From assembly GCA_001313065.1 (NCBI GenBank), contig BBFD01000036.1:1-20045 (forward strand): DNA of 20,045 nucleotides, given 5' to 3'. Position 1 is the first letter of the stretch. Every line of letters starts with the position of its first letter. This document shows, piece by piece, positions 1 through 9,975 of this stretch. The stretch comes from Silvimonas sp. JCM 19000. GTDB taxonomy: Bacteria; Pseudomonadota; Gammaproteobacteria; Burkholderiales; Chitinibacteraceae. A program made the position numbers and the translations under genes. Under the pieces are notes generated by a model. That model was not told where the DNA came from. It saw only the letters and a program-made list of their open reading frames with translations, and made no database searches.

Positions 1-725
1 GCCTGGCCGGTGCCGTGCGAGCGCTTCTACCAATGGGTAATCGAAGACCGCTTTGCTTGCGGCCGTCCAGCGTGGGAGCGCGTCGGCGCCACGCTCACCG
101 ACGACGTTATCCCCTATGAGCTGGCCAAGCTGCGCATGCTGAACGGCACACATTCCACCATCGCGTATTTATCGCTGCTGGCGGGTTACACCACGGTGGA
201 TGAGGCGATTGCGGTGCCGCTGTTCTACGCCTTTATCCGCCGCATGATGACCGAAGAAATTGCGCCCACTTTGCACATGCCCGCCGATTTCGACGTACTG
301 GCCTATCGCGACGAATTGCTGGAGCGGTATGCCAACCCCTCGCTAAAACACCGGACGGCGCAAATCTCGATGGATGGCAGCCTGAAGTTGCCGCCGCGTT
401 TGCTGGGCACCCTGCAGGAAAGGCTGGCCGCTGGCCTGCCCGTGCGACGCCATGTGCTGGCGGTGGCGGCGTGGATGCGCTGCCTGTGGGGCATAGACGA
501 TAACGGCAAGCGCTTTGAGCTGAGCGATCCGATGGCATCGCGCCTGTTGCATATCGCCGCGACGTGCACCAACGCGCCCGACCAACTGGTGGTGGGTTTG
601 CTCAGTGTGAGCGAAATTTTTTTCCGCCGCAGCTGGCGCAATCGGCACAGCTGCGCGTCGATCTGCTGCAAGCGTTGCTGGCGCTGGAGGGCGGTGCGCA
701 ACGCGCCATTGAGGACCTGGCCTGA
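1..725 (+). CDS. Mannitol/fructuronate-type long-chain dehydrogenase, C-terminal part
   Basis: This is the 3' part of a polyol/uronate NAD(P)-dependent oxidoreductase of the mannitol 2-dehydrogenase and fructuronate reductase (UxuB) family. The frame is open from base 1, so the N-terminal Rossmann domain lies upstream. The C-terminal domain shows the family catalytic signature AKLRMLNGTHS, with Lys, Asn (+5) and His (+8) spaced as in Pseudomonas mannitol dehydrogenase (Lys295, Asn300, His303). The later segment YANPSLKHRTAQISMDGSLK is also typical. The frame breaks at a T7 tract (617-623). With T5 the protein continues as EIFPPQLAQSAQLRVDLLQ and stops at 723-725; as read, the frame runs on to 921. 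I cannot tell the substrate (mannitol, arabinitol, fructuronate) from this half, so no symbol is given. Confidence 0.85.
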
Positions 726-741
726 CGCCGCATGCCGTAGT

Positions 742-774
742 GTGGCCTGCCAGATATTTGGCCTGGCGGGCCAC
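742..774 (+). terminator. Strong hairpin after the dehydrogenase gene, no T-tail
   Basis: GTGGCCTGCCAG (742-753) pairs with CTGGCGGGCCAC (763-774): 12 base pairs including one G-U, with a 9-nt loop. It begins 16 nt after the dehydrogenase stop. There is no run of T after it, so it is not a classical intrinsic terminator. It may stabilise the 3' end of the mRNA or assist termination. Confidence 0.45.
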
Positions 775-815
775 TCGGCCAGACCCGCGCGCAGGGCGGT
801 CCGCGCAAATTCATA

Positions 816-821
816 TATAAT
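816..821 (+). promoter_or_regulatory. Candidate -10 box (TATAAT) for the RNase gene
   Basis: A perfect TATAAT hexamer lies 26 nt upstream of the RNase start codon, in the 122-bp gap after the dehydrogenase. I see no good TTGACA-like -35 at 16-18 bp, so this is only a candidate. A GGAAGG ribosome-binding sequence (835-840) follows before the ATG at 848. Confidence 0.35.
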
Positions 822-847
822 CGCGTGCTTTGCTGGAAGGGTGGTGC

Positions 848-2711
848 ATGCACGTTTTTTTATGAAGAAGAGGGTGGCTTCAAGGTCGCTACGGTCAAGG
901 AATCGCAAACGGCGAGCCTGATGGTGGAAGACGTGCGCGGTAAGCGCAGCAAGGTGAAAGCCGCCAACGTGCTGCTGCGCTTTGAACGTCCGGGCCTCGA
1001 TACCATCATGGTGGAAGCCGAAAAAACTGGCCGCCGACATCGATATCGACTTGCTGTGGGAAAGCTGCGGCGAGCACGAGTTCGGCTTTGAAGAACTCGC
1101 CGCCGAGTACTTTGGCGCCAACCCGAACGCGCAATCGCAAATTGCCGTGGTGCTGCGCATCGTCGCCTTCCCGATGTATTTCTACAAAAAGGGTCGTGGC
1201 CGCTACAAAGCCGCGCCTGCCGAGAACGTCAAGGCGGCGTTGGCCGGGCTGGAGCGCAAACAGCGCGAAGCCGCGCAAATGGCCGAATGGCAGGCCGAAC
1301 TGGTCGCCGGCAACATCCCCGAGGTGTTTGTGCCGCAACTGAACAAGTTGCTACATCGCCCGGACAAAAAATTCTCTTGAATACAAAGCGATCGCCGCCG
1401 CCGCTGATGCCCAGCACATCGCGCCGCTGCGTTTGCTGCAAAACGTTGGCGCTATTCCCGACGTGGCCGACTATTTTCTGCAGGGTTTCCTGATGGAAAC
1501 CTTCCCCAAAGGCCGCGAAGCGCAAATGGCGGGCGAGATTGTCATGCCGGATGATCTGCCGATTGCCGATGTGCAGGCGTTCTCGATCGATGACGTCACC
1601 ACCACCGAAATCGACGATGCGCTCAGCCTTAAAAAACTGCCCAATGGCAACTGGCAAGTCGGCATCCATATTGCCGCGCCCGCGCTCGGCATCCTGCCCG
1701 GCACGCCACTGGATAAAGAAGTGTTTGATCGCCTGTCGACCGTGTATTTTCCCGGCGACAAGATCACCATGCTGCCCGACGCCGCGGTGGATGTGTTCAC
1801 GCTGAAAGAAGGCTCGGCGCGCCCGGCCTTGTCGATGTACCTGGAGGTTTCTCCCGGCTACGACATCCTGTCGCATCGCTCGAAAGTCGAGCGCGTGCCG
1901 GTGGTGGCCAACCTGCGCCATGACCAGATCGAAGCACACTTCAACGAAGAAACCGCCGGTCAGCAAGATGGCCCCGATTTTCCGTGGAAGACCGAACTGA
2001 CTTTCTTGTGGCGCATGGCCGGTGAAATGGAAGGCCGTCGCGGTCGTTCCGATCCGCCGCCAGGCCCGCCGCGGGTGGATTACAGCTTTTATGTAGATGT
2101 GCTGGAAAACGGCGAAAAAACGCGTGCGCATCCTGCCGCGTAAACGCGGTTCGCCCATGGACAAACTGGTGGCCGAGATGATGATCCTGGTCAACAGCCA
2201 ATGGGGCAAGGATTTGAAAGAAGCCGAAGTCGCCGCCATCTATCGCGTACAGAACAACGGCCGCGTCCGCATGACCACGCAACCTGGCCCGCACGTGGGT
2301 CTGGGCGTTGAGTTCTATGCCTGGTCGTCGTCGCCGTTGCGCCGTGCCGTAGACTTTATCAACCAGCAGCAGTTGATTGCGATGATCAATGGCAGCACGC
2401 CACGATTCCAGCGCAACGACGCCGAATTGTTTGCCGCGATTGGTGCGTTTGACGAGGCTTATGCCGCGTACGCCGATTTCCAGGACAAGATGGAACGCTA
2501 CTGGTGTTTGCGTTATCTGGAACAAGAAAACAAAAAAAACGAGTTTTCGGCCATGGTGATCAAGGAAAATCTGGTGCGCGTTGACGGCATGCCGTTGATG
2601 TTGCGTGTGCCTGGCTTGCCCGAATTGCCAGCAGGGACGTCTGTGGCGCTGCAACGCCTGAAGACCGACTGGCTGGAACTGGGCCTCGATTGCCGTCTCG
2701 CCACGATCTGA
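848..2711 (+). CDS. RNase II-family 3'-5' exoribonuclease (RNB domain)
   Basis: A hydrolytic 3'-5' exoribonuclease that degrades single-stranded RNA in the cytoplasm, annotated in related bacteria as RNase II/VacB family (rnb-like). Corrected length is about 619 residues. The N-terminus MHVFYEEEGGFKV is typical of the betaproteobacterial branch. The RNB active-site loop is SIDDVTTTEIDDALSL: three of the four metal-binding acidic positions are Asp and one is Glu where E. coli RNase II has Asp207, which I believe is normal in this branch. A second RNB motif, YAWSSSPLRRAVDFINQ, lies near 2318-2370. Four frame breaks, each one base too many: T7 855-861, A6 1021-1026, A6 1366-1371 and A6 2115-2120. 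An in-frame A8 (2532-2539) may hide an extra Lys. The start at 848 is chosen from the family N-terminus and the upstream GGAAGGGTGG. Confidence 0.9.
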
Positions 2712-2727
2712 ACGCAGGATAGCCATC

Positions 2728-3280
2728 ATGCAAGCTAAACGTCCGTTAAACCGCTACCTGCCGATCCGCTTTGCCAATGGCGAGCAGATCCGGCAGTTTT
2801 CCAAGCCCTGCGTGCGTTGCGGCACCATGCTCAACGCGCGCGATATGGTCGGTGTGGCGCGCATGCTGGACGACAGCCTGGCCATCGCCGCCAAAGCGCA
2901 TTGCCCCAAGTGCGGCGAAACCTTTGGCGTTGCTTGCCGCGTGGATAACCAGAAGCGTGTATCGCGCGTGGTGTTTCCGGCGCTTTTATTCAGCTGGTTT
3001 CTGCGCAATATGCCGCTGCAAGCCAATGAGCGCGAGCCTTCGGACGAAGCGCGCATGGATGATGCCACCCCGGTGGCCGCAGCGCCTGCCCCCGCGCCGC
3101 AACCGCAGCCCAAGAGCGTGGTCCGGGCCGAAGAATCGGTCGGTAGCTATCGCGGCAAGGTCATCCCGGCGTGGGTGGAGGTCGATGGCCGCCAGCTGCG
3201 CTTTGATCGTATTTCGCTTAACTCCAGCTTCAGTTCGGAAGAGTTTTTTGCTGGATGAGTTTCTGGTCTATCGCGGCTGA
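2728..3280 (+). CDS. Conserved hypothetical zinc-ribbon protein
   Basis: A small protein of about 183 residues of unknown function. Two CxxC pairs, CVRC (about residues 28-31) and CPKC (59-62), each followed by Gly, form a probable zinc ribbon. After them comes a short hydrophobic stretch (VVFPALLFSWFL), then a Pro/Ala-rich linker (AAAPAPAPQPQP), then a charged C-terminal segment. It starts 16 nt after the RNase stop with an AGGA ribosome site, so it is probably cotranscribed with that gene. The frame breaks at T6 (3244-3249). With T5 the end reads SSEEFLLDEFLVYRG and stops at 3278-3280; as read it stops early at 3256-3258. I do not recognise a named family. Confidence 0.8.
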
Positions 3281-3370
3281 TCCTGCGCTAGATCTTTTGC
3301 CGATGCCCCGCGCCGCTGTCATCCCCCACGGCCGCCGCATCAGAATCGGAACCTTGCTGGAAGACTGTTC

Positions 3371-3747
3371 ATGAACCGTACCATGCTCAAATCCAAGATT
3401 CATCGCGTCACGGCTACTCATGCCGAGCTGCATTACGAAGGCTCGTGCGCCATCGATGAAGACTTGCTCGAAGCGGCTAATATCCGCGAATTTGAAGAAG
3501 TGCATATCTGGAACATCAACAACGGTGCGCGTTTTTCCACGTACGCCATCAAAGGCGCGCGCGGTTCGGGCGTGATCTCGTTGAATGGCTCGGCGGCACG
3601 CCAGGCGCAAGTGGGCGATTTGCTGATCATTGCCACGTTTGCCCAATACAACGAAACCGAACTGGCCACGCACCATCCGGCGCTGGTGTATGCCGACGCG
3701 AGAACAAGATCGCGCGTATCGGCCACGCCATTCCGACCCAGGAATAA
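3371..3747 (+). CDS. panD: Aspartate 1-decarboxylase
   Basis: Decarboxylates L-aspartate to beta-alanine, the precursor of pantothenate and coenzyme A. It is made as an inactive proenzyme that cleaves itself at Gly24-Ser25 to generate the pyruvoyl cofactor. The cleavage motif YEGSCAID is present, with Ser at residue 25. Lys9, His11, Tyr22, Arg54, Tyr58 and Asn72 all fall at the positions known from E. coli PanD. Corrected length is 125 residues against 126 in E. coli. One base, probably G, is missing at 3700/3701 (GCGGAG read as GCGAG). Restoring it gives the expected end [15 protein letters not shown] and a stop at 3745-3747. The start at 3371 gives [12 protein letters not shown], the family N-terminus; the ATG at 3383 would lose conserved residues. 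Confidence 0.95.
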
Positions 3748-3775
3748 GCGGCACGCAGCCAGATACTGCAAACAG

Positions 3776-3803
3776 AAAAACGGCCCCGGCGGCCGTTTTT
3801 TTT
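3776..3803 (+). terminator. Intrinsic terminator after panD
   Basis: ACGGCC (3780-3785) pairs with GGCCGT (3791-3796) around a CCGGC loop. The hairpin is preceded by an A tract and followed by a T tract to 3803. The A/T flanks make it potentially bidirectional. It ends the RNase/zinc-ribbon/panD block. Confidence 0.85.
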
Positions 3804-3815
3804 ATGGCGCTGTGA

Positions 3816-4797
<982 letters not shown>

Positions 4798-4842
4798 GCA
4801 TGCGCCCCGGCCAGCGCGCTGCAAGCCGCGCCCAGCCTGTTT

Positions 4843-4862
4843 AAAACGCGTTCTGGCGTTTT
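4843..4862 (+). terminator. Weak terminator-like hairpin after hemF
   Basis: AAAACGC pairs with GCGTTTT around a 6-nt loop, 45 nt after the hemF stop. Only three of the seven pairs are G-C, and the T-run is part of the stem, so strength is doubtful. Confidence 0.35.
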
Positions 4863-5009
4863 GTAGTTGCATCCGCGCAATTACAAGCTAAACGGCAGCG
4901 CGGCGCAAAAGCTTGCTATTCGGGCTTTTCCGGATGGTCCGGCAATTTTTTTGCACCGGTTTATGACGTCTTTTTTGAAATTTCGCCTCTGTTTGGGGCG
5001 AAAAAAATC

Positions 5010-5025
5010 TGGCAATATGGTTGCC
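5010..5025 (+). promoter_or_regulatory. Sigma-54 (RpoN) type -24/-12 promoter for gltB
   Basis: TGGCAATATGGTTGCC matches the RpoN consensus TGGCACGN4TTGCW in TGGCA and TTGC. The essential GG and GC doublets are separated by exactly 10 bp. Transcription would start near 5036 and give a leader of about 280 nt. RpoN promoters commonly serve nitrogen genes under NtrC, which fits glutamate synthase. Only one half-site resembling an NtrC box (TGCACC, 4952-4957) is visible upstream. Confidence 0.55.
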
Positions 5026-5141
5026 ATTTTCTGCATTGCGTAATACCCCTACGTAACGCACCTTAGCGCCGGCTACCCCGCCGGCCATGTTGACGCCTGA
5101 TACGTACGATCCGCATCGGCTGCTCGACCCCCGCAGTGAGT

Positions 5142-5216
5142 CGCTAACAAAACTGTTCTGGCCAGGCGCCGGACAGAAAAAAAATCTGGCCGCAGCGCAG
5201 AACCATTCTGTTAGCG
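5142..5216 (+). promoter_or_regulatory. Nested stem structure in the gltB leader (candidate regulatory RNA)
   Basis: Three nested, fully Watson-Crick helices: CGCTAACA (5142-5149) with TGTTAGCG (5209-5216); GTTCT (5155-5159) with AGAAC (5199-5203); GGCCAG (5160-5165) with CTGGCC (5186-5191). That makes 19 pairs in 75 nt, with a 7-nt bulge and a 20-nt A-rich apical loop. A competing helix is possible: TTCTG (5156-5160) with CAGAA (5174-5178). I cannot match it to a known riboswitch class from memory. Confidence 0.55.
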
Positions 5217-5246
5217 GCGCTTGCACCATGTAGATGTGAACCGACC

Positions 5247-5273
5247 AGGTCAACGCAACGTTGGCCTTTTTTT
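5247..5273 (+). terminator. Intrinsic terminator inside the gltB leader (attenuator)
   Basis: AGGTCAACG (5247-5255) pairs with CGTTGGCCT (5259-5267) across a CAA loop: nine pairs with one G-U. It runs directly into T7 (5267-5273). It ends 42 nt before the gltB ATG, with no room for a promoter after it, so gltB transcription must read through. The 5' arm can instead pair downstream as CAGGTCA (5246-5252) with TGACCTG (5273-5279). Confidence 0.7.
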
Positions 5274-5280
5274 GACCTGC

Positions 5281-5294
5281 GCGCCGAGAGGCGC
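5281..5294 (+). promoter_or_regulatory. Small GNRA-loop hairpin next to the gltB ribosome site
   Basis: GCGCC and GGCGC form a perfect 5-bp stem closed by a GAGA tetraloop, a stable GNRA type. It lies 6 nt before the AGAAGGAAGA ribosome-binding sequence (5301-5310), where it could affect translation. Confidence 0.4.
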
Positions 5295-5315
5295 TTAGCC
5301 AGAAGGAAGACCGTG

Positions 5316-8300
5316 ATGGATCACGTGATGCCCCAGCCACAGGGGATGTACGATCCCGCACACGAGCACGACGCCTGTGGCGTCGGCTTTGTCGCCCACA
5401 TGAAGGGCCAGAAGAGCCATTCGATCGTCGAACAAGGGTTGTTGATACTCAAGAACCTGGATCACCGTGGTGCGGTCGGTGCCGACCCGCTGCAAGGTGA
5501 CGGCGCCGGCATTCTGATCCAGATTCCAGACGCACTCTACCGTGAAGAAATGGCCGCGCAAGGCGTGGCGCTGCCGCCTGCGGGCGAGTATGGCGTCGGC
5601 ATGATTTTCCTGCCGCAAGAAGCCGCCTCACGGGCAGCGTGTCAGGAAGAAATCGAGCGCGCCGTGCGTGCCGAAGGCCAGGTGGTGTTGGGCTGGCGTG
5701 ATGTGCCGTCCAACCGCGATATGCCGATGTCGCCTACCGTGCGCGCCAAAGAGCCGGTCATTCGCCAGATTTTTTTTGTTGGCCGCGGCGCCGATGTGCT
5801 GGTGACCGACGCGCTGGAACGCAAGCTGTACATCATCCGCAAATCGTCCAGCCACGCCATTCGCCGCCTCAAGCTCAAGCACGGCCACGAATTCTATGTG
5901 CCGTCGTTCTCGGCGCGCACGGTTAACTACAAGGGCCTGCTGCTGGCTGATCAGGTCGGTGTTTACTACGCCGATCTGGCCGATGCCCGCTGTGTGTCCG
6001 CGTTGGCGCTGGTGCACCAACGCTTCTCCACCAACACCTTCCCGACGTGGGATCTGGCGCATCCGTTCCGCATGATTGCCCACAACGGTGAAATCAACAC
6101 CGTGCGCGGCAACGTCAACTGGATTAGCGCGCGTGAAAAAAAGCCATCAGCTCGCCCATCCTGGGCAAGAGCCTCGAAAAAAAGTCTGGCCGCTGATTTA
6201 TCCGGGCCAGTCTGATTCCGCATCGTTTGATAACGCGCTCGAACTGCTGGTGATGGGCGGCTATACGCTGGCCCAGGCCGTGATGATGATGATTCCGGAA
6301 GCGTGGGAAAAGCACACGCTGATGGACGAAAATCGTCGCGCCTTCTACGAATACCACGCCGCCATGATGGAACCGTGGGATGGCCCGGCCGCCGTCGCGT
6401 TTACCGATGGCCGCCAGATTGGCGCCACACTGGACCGTAACGGCCTGCGCCCCGCGCGCTATCTGGTCACCAACGATGATCTGGTGGTGATGGCGTCCGA
6501 ATCGGGCGTGTTGCCGATCGCGGAAAGCCGCATCAACAAGAAATGGCGTCTGCAGCCAGGCAAGATGTTCCTGATCGATCTGGAACAAGGCCGCATCATC
6601 GACGACCAGGAAATCAAGAACACGCTGGCCAACGCCCGTCCGTACAAGGAATGGGTGGGCAAGATCCGTATCAAGCTGGACGAAGTCCAGACCGCGACCG
6701 AGATCCCGCAAGCGCCCTGTTCCACTATCCTCGATTGCCAGCAAGCCTTTGGTTACACGCAAGAAGACGTCAAGTTCATCCTTGAGCCGATGGCGCGCCT
6801 GGGCGAAGAAGGCACGGGTTCGATGGGTAACGATGCCGCGCTGCCGGTGCTGTCGAGCAAGGCCAAGCCGCTGTATTCGTACTTCAAGCAGCTGTTTGCG
6901 CAGGTCACCAACCCGCCGATCGACCCGATCCGCGAAGACCTGGTGATGTCGCTGGTGTCGTTTATCGGCCCCAAGCCCAACCTGCTGGACCCGAGCGATA
7001 TCAACCCGCCGATCCGTCTGGAAGTGTCGCAGCCGGTGCTGGCCGAACACGATATCGAGAAGATCCGTCATATCGAGAAATACACCGGCAACAAATTCCG
7101 TTCGCACGAACTGGACATCTGTTACCCCGCTGCCTGGGGTTCGGACGGCATCGAAGCGCGCCTGGCCTCGCTGGCGGCCGAAGCCGAAGACGCGGTCAAG
7201 GGTGGCGCCAACATCCTGATCATCAGCGACCGCAAGATGGACCGTAACCACGTTGCGATCCCGGCGCTGCTGGCCACGTCGCACGTGCATTTAAGCCTGG
7301 TGCAACAAGGCCTGCGCACCAGCACCGGCCTGGTGGTGGAAACCGGTTCGGCGCGCGAGACGCATCACTTTGCCTTGCTGGGCGGCTTTGGCGCGGAAGC
7401 GGTATACCCGTACCTGGCGATGGCCACGCTGGCCGATATGGCCAAGGGCGATGCCGAGCTGGCCACCAAGTACCAGAAAAAAAACTTTATCAAGGCCGTG
7501 GGTAAAGGCTTGATGAAGGTGATGTCCAAGATGGGCATCTCCACCTATATGTCGTACACCGGCGCGCAGATTTTTTTTGAAGCCGTGGGCCTGCAAAAGA
7601 GCCTGGTCGACAAGTACTTCTCCGGTACGCCCACCAAGGTCGAAGGCCTGGGCCTGTTTGAAGTGGCGGCTGAGACCTTCAAGCTGCACACCTCGGCGTT
7701 CTCGCTGATCCGGTGTTGGTTAACGCGCTGGAAGCGGGTGGCGAATACGCCTTCCGTATCCGCGGCGAAGAACACATGTGGACGCCCGATTCGATCGCCA
7801 AGCTGCAACACGCCACGCGCGCCAACAAGTACGACACGTACAAGGAATACGCGCGTCTGATCAACGACCAGACCAAGCGCCAGCTTACGCTGCGCGGCCT
7901 GTTCGAGATCAAGCCGGTGGGCGAACCGGTGCCGCTGGAAGAAGTGGAATCGGCCAAGGAAATCGTCAAGCGCTTTGCCACGGGCGCGATGTCGCTCGGT
8001 TCGATTTCGACCGAAGCGCACACCACGCTGGCCATCGCCATGAACCGGATCGGCGGCAAGTCGAACACCGGTGAAGGCGGCGAAGATGCACGCCGCTTTA
8101 TTCCGCTGAAGCAAGGCGAAAAGCTGTCCGAAGTGATCGGCAAAGGCCGGATCGAGCGCGACTACACCTTCCAGGAAGGCGATAGCTGCGTTCGGCGATC
8201 AAACAGGTGGCCTCAGGCCGCTTTGGTGTGACCGCCGAATACCTGGTCAACGCCGATCAGATCCAGATCAAGATGGCCCAGGGCGCCAAGCCGGGCGAAG

Positions 8301-9975
8301 GCGGCCAGCTGCCGGGTCACAAGGTCAGCGAATATATCGGCTACCTGCGTCACTCGGTACCGGGCGTGGGCCTGATCTCGCCACCGCCGCACCATGACAT
8401 CTATTCGATCGAAGATCTGGCACAACTGATCCACGATCTGAAGAACGTCAACCGCAAGGCATCGATCTCGGTCAAGCTGGTTTCCGAAATCGGCATCGGC
8501 ACGGTAGCGGCCGGTGTCGCCAAAGCCAAGGCCGACCATATCGTCGTGGCCGGTCATGACGGCGGTACCGGCGCTTCGCCGCTGTCGTCGATCAAGCATG
8601 CGGGCACGTCATGGGAACTCGGCCTGGCCGAAACCCAGCAAACGCTGGTGCTGAACCGCCTGCGTAGCCGTGTGCGCGTTCAGGTGGATGGCCAGATGAA
8701 GACCGGCCGCGATGTCGTCATTGGCGCGTTGCTGGGTGCGGATGAATTCGGCTTTGCCACCGCACCGCTGGTGGTGGAAGGCTGCATCATGATGCGCAAA
8801 TGCCATCTGAACACCTGCCCGGTGGGCGTGGCCACGCAAGACCCGGTGCTGCGTCAGCGCTTTAGCGGCCAGCCCGAGCACGTGGTTAACTTCTTCTTCT
8901 TTATTGCGGAAGAAGTGCGCGAACTGATGGCTCAACTGGGCGTACGCAAGTTTGACGAACTGATCGGCCGCGCCGATCTGCTCGACAAGCGCGCAGGCGT
9001 GGAACACTGGAAAGCTGCTGGTCTCGACTTCAGCAATGTGTTCTATCAACCGGCCGTGCCGGCGGAAGTGCCGCGTCTGCATACCGACGTGCAAGATCAC
9101 TCGCTGGAAAAAAAAGCGCTGGACAACCAACTGGTTGAACGCGCCCAGGCTGCCATCGAACACGGCGAAAAAAAGTCCGCATTGAACTGCCGGTTAAGAA
9201 CATCAACCGTACCGTCGGCGCCATGCTCTCGGGCGCGGTGGCCAGCCGTTATGGCAACAAGGGCCTGCCCGATGACACCATCCATGTGGCGCTGACCGGT
9301 ACCGCTGGCCAGAGCTTCGGCGCCTTCCTGGCGCGCGGTGTCACGCTCAGCCTGACTGGCGAAGGCAACGATTACGTCGGCAAAGGCTTGTCCGGCGGCC
9401 GTATCGTGATCCGTCCTTCGGCTGACTTCAGCGGCTTTACCGCCGACAACATCATCAGTGGCAACACCGTGCTGTACGGCGCGACTGAGGGTGAAGCCTT
9501 CCTGGCGGGCGTGGGCGGCGAACGCTTCTGCGTACGCAACTCCGGCGCGACCGCGGTGGTGGAAGGCGTGGGCGACCACGGCTGCGAATACATGACGGGT
9601 GGCACGGTGGTGGTATTGGGTCGCACCGGCCGCAACTTTGCGGCAGGGATGTCGGGCGGTATCGCTTACGTCTACGACATCGATGGCGATTTTGCTGATC
9701 GTTGCAATATGGCGCAGGTGGCCCTCGAAAGCGTGCTGCCGGCCAATGAGCAAGTCGACGCCGATGCGCTGCACCGCGGCCAGACCGATGACGCGCAACT
9801 GAAAGCGCTGATCGAACAGCACCACGCACTTACCGGCAGCCCGCGCGCCGCTGAACTGCTGGCGGACTGGACCAACGCGCGTAGCCGCTTTGTCAAAGTG
9901 TTCCCGAACGAATATCGCCGTGCGCTGAAAGACCTGGCGGCTGCGCCGGTTGCGCAGCAGAAGGAGATTGCATAA
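5316..9975 (+). CDS. gltB: Glutamate synthase (NADPH) large subunit, first copy
   Basis: Large subunit of GOGAT. It releases ammonia from glutamine and transfers it to 2-oxoglutarate, giving two glutamates. Corrected length is about 1,550 residues. The class-II amidotransferase nucleophile is Cys21 (HDACGVGF), exposed after propeptide removal. The FMN barrel contains [13 protein letters not shown], and the 3Fe-4S cluster motif is [19 protein letters not shown] near residue 1150. The C-terminal glycine-rich beta-helix domain includes [20 protein letters not shown]. Start: ATG 5316, after AGAAGGAAGA; the in-frame GTG at 5313 is less likely. Frame breaks: A7 6136-6142, A7 6177-6183 and A7 9168-9174 (each should be 5), plus missing bases at about 7705 and 8186/8187. 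In-frame extra residues probably come from T8 5770-5777, A8 7477-7484, T8 7571-7578 and A8 9108-9115. Codon use is strongly biased to CTG, AAG and ATC, suggesting high expression. Confidence 0.95.
9961..9966 (+). promoter_or_regulatory. Ribosome-binding site of gltD inside the gltB end
   Basis: AAGGAG lies within the last codons of gltB, 9 nt before the gltD ATG. The gltB stop TAA and gltD ATG abut (TAAATG), which points to tight translational coupling of the two subunits. Confidence 0.8.

Larger units (their letters stand above)
4798..5315 (+). other. Gene-free 518-bp region upstream of the first gltB
   Basis: No convincing coding sequence on either strand. It holds two weak A/T-flanked hairpins just after hemF (AAAACGC 4843-4849 with GCGTTTT 4856-4862; AAAAGC 4907-4912 with GCTTTT 4924-4929). 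These are followed by a sigma-54-type promoter (5010-5025), a 6-bp GC hairpin (GCCGGC 5068-5073 and 5080-5085), a nested stem structure (5142-5216), an intrinsic terminator (5247-5273) and a small hairpin next to the ribosome site (5281-5294). A/T tracts are frequent and their lengths may be overcalled. Confidence 0.7.

Noticed and set aside
1229..2239. Long minus-strand open frame opposite the RNase gene (336 codons)
   Set aside because: It lies entirely opposite a recognised protein in another frame, shows low-complexity His/Gln/Arg-rich content and no family features. The same applies to the long minus-strand frames at 6124-7290, 9097-10227 and 10083-11315.
5228..5239. Two consecutive start-stop codon pairs (ATGTAG ATGTGA) in the gltB leader
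   Set aside because: Minimal start-stop frames can regulate leaders, but no ribosome site precedes them and six-base coincidences are common. Kept only as a note beside the attenuator.
5246..5279. CAGGTCA-N20-TGACCTG as a protein operator
   Set aside because: The left arm is already used by the terminator stem and the spacing is unusual for a dimeric repressor. Alternative RNA pairing explains it better.
4888..5361. Minus-strand 157-codon frame covering the gltB leader
   Set aside because: No family resemblance, no ribosome site that I can see, and it overlaps the start of gltB and well-formed regulatory elements.
6136..6183. Programmed ribosomal frameshifting at the A7 tracts in gltB
   Set aside because: A7 can be slippery, but dozens of such sites across unrelated genes, with shifts of different size and no stimulatory element, do not fit programmed recoding.
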